Positions 5,922-9,306 of a stretch of DNA of 9,306 nucleotides are shown here, one piece after another (position 1 is the stretch's first letter; the number at the start of each line of letters is the position of its first letter). The notes below the pieces were generated by a model, which saw only the letters and a program-made list of their open reading frames with translations, was not told the origin of the DNA and made no database searches. The DNA is from Phycisphaerae bacterium (GTDB taxonomy: Bacteria > Planctomycetota > Phycisphaerae > Sedimentisphaerales > Anaerohalosphaeraceae). The translations under genes and the position numbers were made by a program. Location of the stretch: positions 1 to 9,306 of the forward strand of contig JAIPFN010000240.1 of NCBI GenBank assembly GCA_021736615.1, in the 5' to 3' direction.

Positions 5922-7286
5922 ATGAAAAATACTGAAAATACAAATGTTGAATCTGTCGGTTTTATCGCTCTGGGCTGTCCGAAGAGTCTTGTCGACAGCG
6001 AGAAAATGCTTGCAGAGATTGGTGAGGCGGGGTTTGTTATCAGCCAGGATATTGCCGCTGCCGATGTTGTCGTGATCAATACGTGCGGTTTTATTGCCCC
6101 TGCAAAACAAGAGGCTATCGAGGCTATCGCCGAGGCCGTTGAATGCAAGACCAGCGGTTCTGTTAAAAAGGTCATCGTCACCGGCTGCCTTGCCCAGCGG
6201 ATGGGGGCCGAGCTTATGGACGAGGTCGAGGGTATTGATGCTATTGTCGGCCTTGGCGAGCGGGACAGTATCGCCGCGATAATTGAGCGGACTCTGCATC
6301 CTGCAGCCGATGGGGATTCGGCGGTGTATATGGACGGTGATGCGGCGAGTGTTTCAGATGATCGCGGGCGGCTGCTTATTACCCCGGCTCATTGGGCGTA
6401 TATGCGAATCAGCGAGGGGTGCGACCGCAAATGTGCGTTTTGTACGATACCTTCGATTCGCGGCAAATTTCGGAGCAAACCCGAAAATATCATTCTCTCC
6501 GAAGCCGAAGAACTTACCGGCAACGGCGCCGTCGAGCTTAGCGTTATCGCACAGGACAGCAATTACTACGGGCGAGACCTCGGTGAGAAAGACGGACTTT
6601 CGCGGTTGATCGGCGGGCTTGAGAAGATAGACGCTCTTAAGTGGATTCGGCTGATGTATCTGTACCCAGCTGGGATCGACGACAGGCTGATCGAGACGAT
6701 CGCGGCTAGCGAAAAGGTCCTTAACTATATTGATATGCCGGTCCAGCATATTAACGACGATATTCTAAAGTCCATGCGGCGGAGTGACCGAAAGGATAAG
6801 ACGATGGGGCTTATCGAAAGGCTGCGGGCAGCGATGGATGATGTTGTTTTACGGACTACCGTTATTACGGGTCTGCCTGGCGAAACGGACGAAAGTTTTG
6901 CCGAATTGATCGAATTTATTAAGTGGGCCAGGTTCGACGCTCTGGGGTGTTTTAGTTTTTACCCTGAACCGGGAACCCTCGCTGCCGAGATGGACGGGCA
7001 GGTGCCCGAAGATATTCGCAAAGAACGAGCCGATATTTTGATGGGAATTCAGCAGGGGATCGCTTTCGAAAAGGCCCAACAGTGGGTAGGCAAGAAGCTG
7101 ACCTGTCTGATAGACGAAGGGGCCGACAAAGACGGTATCGGGGTAGGGCGATTCTTCGGCCAGGCCCCGCATGTCGACAGTATTTGCCTGGTGAAAGACT
7201 GTTCAGCAAAAACGGGCGATTTTATAGAAACCGAGGTGCTCGGGACTAACGACTACGATTTAATAGTAGAACAAATTTCTGGTTGA
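5922..7286 (+). CDS. rimO: Ribosomal protein S12 methylthiotransferase RimO
   Basis: This radical-SAM enzyme adds a methylthio group to a conserved aspartate of ribosomal protein S12. The 454-residue product matches the family length. The N-terminal UPF0004 domain carries the second [4Fe-4S] cluster ligands C19 (ALGCPKSLVDSE), C55 (NTCGFI) and C89 (TGCLAQR). The radical-SAM CxxxCxxC is at C167, C171 and C174 in ISEGCDRKCAFCTIP, and a TRAM domain covers about 388-452. ALGCPKSLVDSE and MPVQHINDDILKSMRR favour RimO over MiaB or MtaB. The ATG at 5922 has no Shine-Dalgarno. The frame stays open upstream to a TTG at 5820, which would add 34 residues with a hydrophobic run; this is atypical for a cytosolic enzyme, so I kept 5922. 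pgsA follows 147 bp downstream, a pairing seen in many bacteria. Confidence 0.95.
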   Translation: MKNTENTNVESVGFIALGCPKSLVDSEKMLAEIGEAGFVISQDIAAADVVVINTCGFIAPAKQEAIEAIAEAVECKTSGSVKKVIVTGCLAQRMGAELMDEVEGIDAIVGLGERDSIAAIIERTLHPAADGDSAVYMDGDAASVSDDRGRLLITPAHWAYMRISEGCDRKCAFCTIPSIRGKFRSKPENIILSEAEELTGNGAVELSVIAQDSNYYGRDLGEKDGLSRLIGGLEKIDALKWIRLMYLYPAGIDDRLIETIAASEKVLNYIDMPVQHINDDILKSMRRSDRKDKTMGLIERLRAAMDDVVLRTTVITGLPGETDESFAELIEFIKWARFDALGCFSFYPEPGTLAAEMDGQVPEDIRKERADILMGIQQGIAFEKAQQWVGKKLTCLIDEGADKDGIGVGRFFGQAPHVDSICLVKDCSAKTGDFIETEVLGTNDYDLIVEQISG

Positions 7287-7317
7287 TTATTTTAACGGAT
7301 GCTGTAAACTATCAGTA

Positions 7318-7420
7318 ACGGGGGCTTTAAGCCCGTGAAACCGTGATGTTGGCTTCCAGCCAACATCAAATGTCGGCAGGATGCCGACATTACGAGAAAA
7401 ACCGGCAGGATGTCGGCGGT
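7318..7420. repeat. Cluster of REP-like hairpins between rimO and pgsA
   Basis: There are four hairpins. 7318-7336 is an interrupted stem around GGGC-TTTAA-GCCC. 7345-7367 is a perfect 10-bp stem with a 3-nt TCC loop. 7369-7391 is a perfect 10-bp stem with a GGA loop. 7401-7420 is a degenerate copy with six pairs including one G-T. The second and third are the same element in opposite orientation: read the same way, both left arms fit RATGTYGGCW with loop TCC, and the three differing arm positions are all matched by compensating changes. The third and fourth also form a direct repeat of period 29 (CGGCAGGATG at 7374 and 7403), extending into TACGAGAA and TACGGAGAA. Confidence 0.8.
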
Positions 7421-7433
7421 ACGGAGAAGTTGT

Positions 7434-8057
7434 ATGGCTGCTAAAGACGATAAAAGGATAATAAAACATGTTCCCAACGCCCTGACTATTGGGCGGCTGG
7501 TGCTTACGGTTGTGTTTCTTGCGATGATTTTGCTTGCACCGGATTCAGAAGCCGAAGGCACAACAAATTACCTGCTTATCGCGTTTATCCTTTTTGTTGT
7601 GACGGGCCTTACCGATATTGTCGACGGCAAGGTTGCCAGGATGTACAATGTAACAAGCAAATTCGGTCGCATCGTCGATCCACTCGCCGACAAATTTCTC
7701 GTCTGCGGCGCGTTTATATGTTTCGCCATCGTCGGTCAACCTACCCTTAACAATTTTGACCTTCCTCCAAAATTTATGACGTTATTTTACTGGGGTACGG
7801 CGGGGATAATAATCACGCGCGAACTGATGGTTACGATAATCCGCCAGATCGCCGAATCGAGGGGCGTAAACTTTGCCGCTACTGTTTCCGGCAAACTAAA
7901 AATGTTCTTCCAGTCGTTTTCCATCGGCATGGTAATGGTCAAATGGGCCTATGTCTCAAGAGAATGGGGAGACTGGTTCGCGGTCGTCACCTTCGCGATA
8001 ATGCTCGTAACGACGGTGATTTCCGGAATATCGGCAGTAATGCGACCGATCAAGTAA
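7434..8057 (+). CDS. pgsA: CDP-diacylglycerol-glycerol-3-phosphate 3-phosphatidyltransferase (PgsA)
   Basis: This integral membrane enzyme condenses CDP-diacylglycerol with glycerol 3-phosphate to phosphatidylglycerophosphate, the committed step to phosphatidylglycerol. The 207-residue protein has the complete CDP-alcohol phosphotransferase signature DxxDGxxARx8GxxxDxxxD, from D61 to D86 (DIVDGKVAR, then GRIVDPLAD). VPNALTIGRL at 13-22 is typical of the PgsA N-terminus. Several hydrophobic segments follow, including about 22-35, 45-60, 88-100, 117-133 and 181-203. I chose the ATG at 7434 because GGAG (7423-7426) lies 7 nt upstream. An in-frame ATG at 7410 would place the start inside a repeat hairpin and has no ribosome site. 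That GGAG belongs to the tail of the last repeat copy. Related CDP-alcohol transferases cannot be fully excluded, but the rimO neighbour supports PgsA. Confidence 0.9.
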   Translation: MAAKDDKRIIKHVPNALTIGRLVLTVVFLAMILLAPDSEAEGTTNYLLIAFILFVVTGLTDIVDGKVARMYNVTSKFGRIVDPLADKFLVCGAFICFAIVGQPTLNNFDLPPKFMTLFYWGTAGIIITRELMVTIIRQIAESRGVNFAATVSGKLKMFFQSFSIGMVMVKWAYVSREWGDWFAVVTFAIMLVTTVISGISAVMRPIK

Positions 8058-8112
8058 TATAAGTACTCTAATGGTTCGTCAGGCCTTTTCACTCGTTTCA
8101 GCCGGTAGTTTG

Positions 8113-8571
8113 TTATCTTTTTTTCAGCCTTTTGTGCACACCCCTCTGCAATGATTTACAGATACTCTCCAAGCCAGTAACACCTGTTAATAAGACGACC
8201 GTCATAACTGACAATATGATGGCGGTAATACACCGGTCAAGGCCGATCATAATGCCTATCGCCGCAAGTACCCATATCACGGCAGCAGTTGTTACGCCCA
8301 ATACGATACCTTCCCGGCCTATGATTACACCAGCACCGATAAAGCCTATTCCGGTTACTATCTGGCCAATGACCCTGGCCGAATAAGCATCTTCACCAAG
8401 AATGCCAGATATGGCTGTAAAGAAATATGCCCCCATACAGATCAGCGTGCTGGTCCGAATCCCAGCCGCTTTACCGGACAACTGCCTTTCAAGGCCAATA
8501 ATAATACCGCATAAAGCTGCCGTCCCGAGACCACTCGGGCTAACCGGGTAAAGCCATTGAGATATATCCAT
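8113..8571 (-). CDS. MgtC/SapB family membrane protein
   Basis: This is a predicted inner-membrane protein of 152 residues, matching the conserved N-terminal MgtC domain; it lacks the C-terminal soluble domain of Salmonella MgtC (about 230 residues). Family motifs are GLERQ (26-30), GIRT (37-40), the QIVTGIGFIGAG segment (70-81) and TTAAVIWVLAAIG (94-106). Four or five hydrophobic segments are apparent, with a basic tail (HKRLKKR). MgtC relatives are linked to growth at low magnesium and to modulation of ATP synthase or transport in other bacteria; a role here is not shown. AAAGG lies 8 nt before the ATG. The gene lies 60 bp downstream of the DUF1622 gene on the same strand and converges with pgsA across 55 bp. 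Confidence 0.88.
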   Translation of the reverse strand: MDISQWLYPVSPSGLGTAALCGIIIGLERQLSGKAAGIRTSTLICMGAYFFTAISGILGEDAYSARVIGQIVTGIGFIGAGVIIGREGIVLGVTTAAVIWVLAAIGIMIGLDRCITAIILSVMTVVLLTGVTGLESICKSLQRGVHKRLKKR

Positions 8572-8631
8572 ACGATGAACCTTTGTACTGAATGATTGAC
8601 TAAATAGTAATTTTCATCTTTTTGCAAAGAC

Positions 8632-9024
8632 TTAGCTTTGTTGTTTTACCGAAGAGTGCCCGCTCACGGATTTATCTTTCGATGATCCGGAGTTTACTGC
8701 GATATCATGCAGAAGAAAATAGTTGAGAATTGTCCGAATCGCAATGATAGCCGCCAGTTGGCCGATATCTGTCCATGTCGGTGCCAGTGTTGTTTTAAGG
8801 ATGCTCGCTCCGATTAGAAATCCAAGAGCCAGAGAAAAAGAATGCCCCAGTTCCATACGGCTTGCATTTACAGAACTCGAAGAACGACCCGGTGTTAACA
8901 CGTCGGCCAAGTATATCTTCAGCGATTTAAAAATGCCTATGGAAAGTACAACCATGGCCAAAAACTGACATAATAACACGATTATGCTATTGAAAACGCG
9001 AATCAAATCATGCAATTGTTCCAT
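8632..9024 (-). CDS. DUF1622 family membrane protein
   Basis: This 130-residue membrane protein of unknown function is recognised by the DUF1622 core: LGHSFSLALGFLIGASILKTTLAPTW (59-84) followed by IGQLAAIIAIRTILNYFL (87-104). Hydrophobic segments lie at about 12-35, 60-78 and 88-105. The Ser-rich hydrophilic tail (about 110-130) is probably not conserved. I chose the ATG at 9024, with AAAGGGA 4 nt upstream, over an in-frame TTG at 9051 that would place the ribosome site inside the coding region. A strong promoter lies at 9082-9109. The MgtC-family gene follows after 60 bp without an evident terminator, so the two probably form one operon of small membrane proteins, perhaps for ion or envelope stress. 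That role is a guess from the partner. Confidence 0.85.
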   Translation of the reverse strand: MEQLHDLIRVFNSIIVLLCQFLAMVVLSIGIFKSLKIYLADVLTPGRSSSSVNASRMELGHSFSLALGFLIGASILKTTLAPTWTDIGQLAAIIAIRTILNYFLLHDIAVNSGSSKDKSVSGHSSVKQQS

Positions 9025-9081
9025 AATATCCCTTTGAAAAATTTTTTCCAATGCAAACCAAGATATTCAGATTACAAAAGC

Positions 9082-9109
9082 ATTATATTGCTATTCAAAG
9101 ACAAGTCAA
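9082..9109 (-). promoter_or_regulatory. Sigma70-type promoter of the DUF1622-mgtC-like operon
   Basis: On the minus strand, TTGACT (9109-9104) and TATAAT (9087-9082) are separated by 16 nt. The boxes match 5 of 6 and 6 of 6 positions, the best in the window. The expected start is near 9075, giving a leader of about 50 nt before the ATG at 9024. Confidence 0.65.
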
Positions 9110-9170
9110 CTTTCAAGATCATAGAGTCTTGATATTTTTGAGAATCATGGGACTGTAGTCAATAGGAAAC

Positions 9171-9210
9171 AGGCATCAATCAGAGCACCTGTAAACAGGT
9201 GACTTTGCCT
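9171..9210. promoter_or_regulatory. Nested inverted repeat, operator or RNA stem-loop
   Basis: CACCTGT (9186-9192) and ACAGGTG (9195-9201) are perfect complements separated by AA; as RNA this gives a 6-bp stem with a TAAA loop. An outer pair, AGGCA (9171-9175) with TGCCT (9206-9210), encloses it with an asymmetric internal loop. It may be an operator upstream of the flanking promoter or a helix of a small RNA that ends at 9287. Confidence 0.4.
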
Positions 9211-9243
9211 ATTCTACTTTAAATGTACGGCGGACTTCAGTTC

Positions 9244-9287
9244 ACTCTGACCGACCAGTTGGCCGGTCAGAGTAATCCGATTTTTTT
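9244..9287 (+). terminator. Terminator-like hairpin or 30-bp dyad
   Basis: ACTCTGACCG (9244-9253) pairs perfectly with CGGTCAGAGT (9264-9273). The dyad continues inward with one mismatch, so 13 of 15 position pairs match. Seven T follow at 9281-9287, but 7 nt beyond the stem rather than adjacent. On the plus strand this looks like an intrinsic terminator, although no plus-strand gene precedes it. The long symmetry also suits an operator for a gene beyond the right edge. Confidence 0.45.
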
Positions 9288-9306
9288 ATTGTCCCGGTGT
9301 TGGCGA

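Noticed and set aside
7345..7420. CRISPR-like array
   Set aside because: There are only two to three copies, in mixed orientation and 1-10 bp apart, with no spacers and no cas genes. They are REP-like palindromes.
7287..7561. Minus-strand open frames over the rimO-pgsA gap
   Set aside because: They read through the hairpin repeats and the antisense strand of pgsA; their sequences are translations of palindromes.
8058..8124. Shared terminator between pgsA and the MgtC-family gene
   Set aside because: A T7 run is present at about 8118-8124, but no stable stem precedes it on the plus strand, and no stem with a T-run is seen on the minus strand.
8442..8627. 61-codon minus-strand frame overlapping the MgtC-family gene
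   Set aside because: It overlaps a recognised gene in another frame, has no ribosome site, and has no recognisable features.
9051..9158. 35-codon plus-strand ORF upstream of the DUF1622 gene
   Set aside because: It has no ribosome site, overlaps the well-formed minus-strand promoter, and its composition is unremarkable.

Overview
The window most likely comes from an anaerobic member of the Phycisphaerae (Planctomycetota). This is an inference. It rests on a dockerin-type module inside a secreted protease, of a kind common in that class (GDININGKVDLTDF, then a Cys/Trp-containing insert and a second DLDESG loop), on secreted carbohydrate- and protein-degrading enzymes, on a rubrerythrin, and on frequent weak or absent Shine-Dalgarno sequences and TTG starts. 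No rRNA, tRNA, integrase, transposase or CRISPR array was seen.

Layout. (1) Positions 1-3296, minus strand: a large secreted M6-type metalloprotease with dockerin, fibronectin-like and C-terminal beta-sandwich parts, followed 80 bp downstream by the N-terminal third of a secreted GH29 alpha-L-fucosidase that leaves the window on the left. Together they suggest degradation of glycoproteins or mucin-like material outside the cytoplasm. A well-formed sigma70-type promoter (TTGTAA-N17-TATAAT) lies upstream. (2) Positions 3297-5316, plus strand: rubrerythrin, then a DegT/DnrJ/EryC1/StrS aminotransferase. The 71-bp gap between them is largely a nine-unit array of 7-bp repeats, and the array supplies the aminotransferase's ribosome binding site. 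(3) Positions 5317-5921: an apparently complete, very small minus-strand transcription unit, with a TTGTGT-N17-TATAAT promoter, a leader with overlapping open frames, a 31-codon ORF with its own Shine-Dalgarno and a hydrophobic end, and an intrinsic terminator. It is the best candidate here for something undescribed. (4) Positions 5922-8057, plus strand: rimO (ribosomal protein S12 methylthiotransferase) and pgsA (phosphatidylglycerophosphate synthase), a frequently adjacent housekeeping pair. They are separated by a cluster of REP-like hairpins, two of which share one fold through compensatory base changes. (5) Positions 8058-9024, minus strand: a two-gene membrane operon (DUF1622 protein, then MgtC/SapB protein) behind the strongest-looking promoter in the window (TTGACT-N16-TATAAT). 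(6) Positions 9025-9306: non-coding, with two dyads, the second followed by a T-run on the plus strand. This could be a small RNA with its terminator, or operators for a gene beyond the right edge.

The protein-coding content is mostly familiar. The unusual material is in the intergenic regions: short-unit repeats that have become translation-initiation regions, and at least one orphan small transcription unit.
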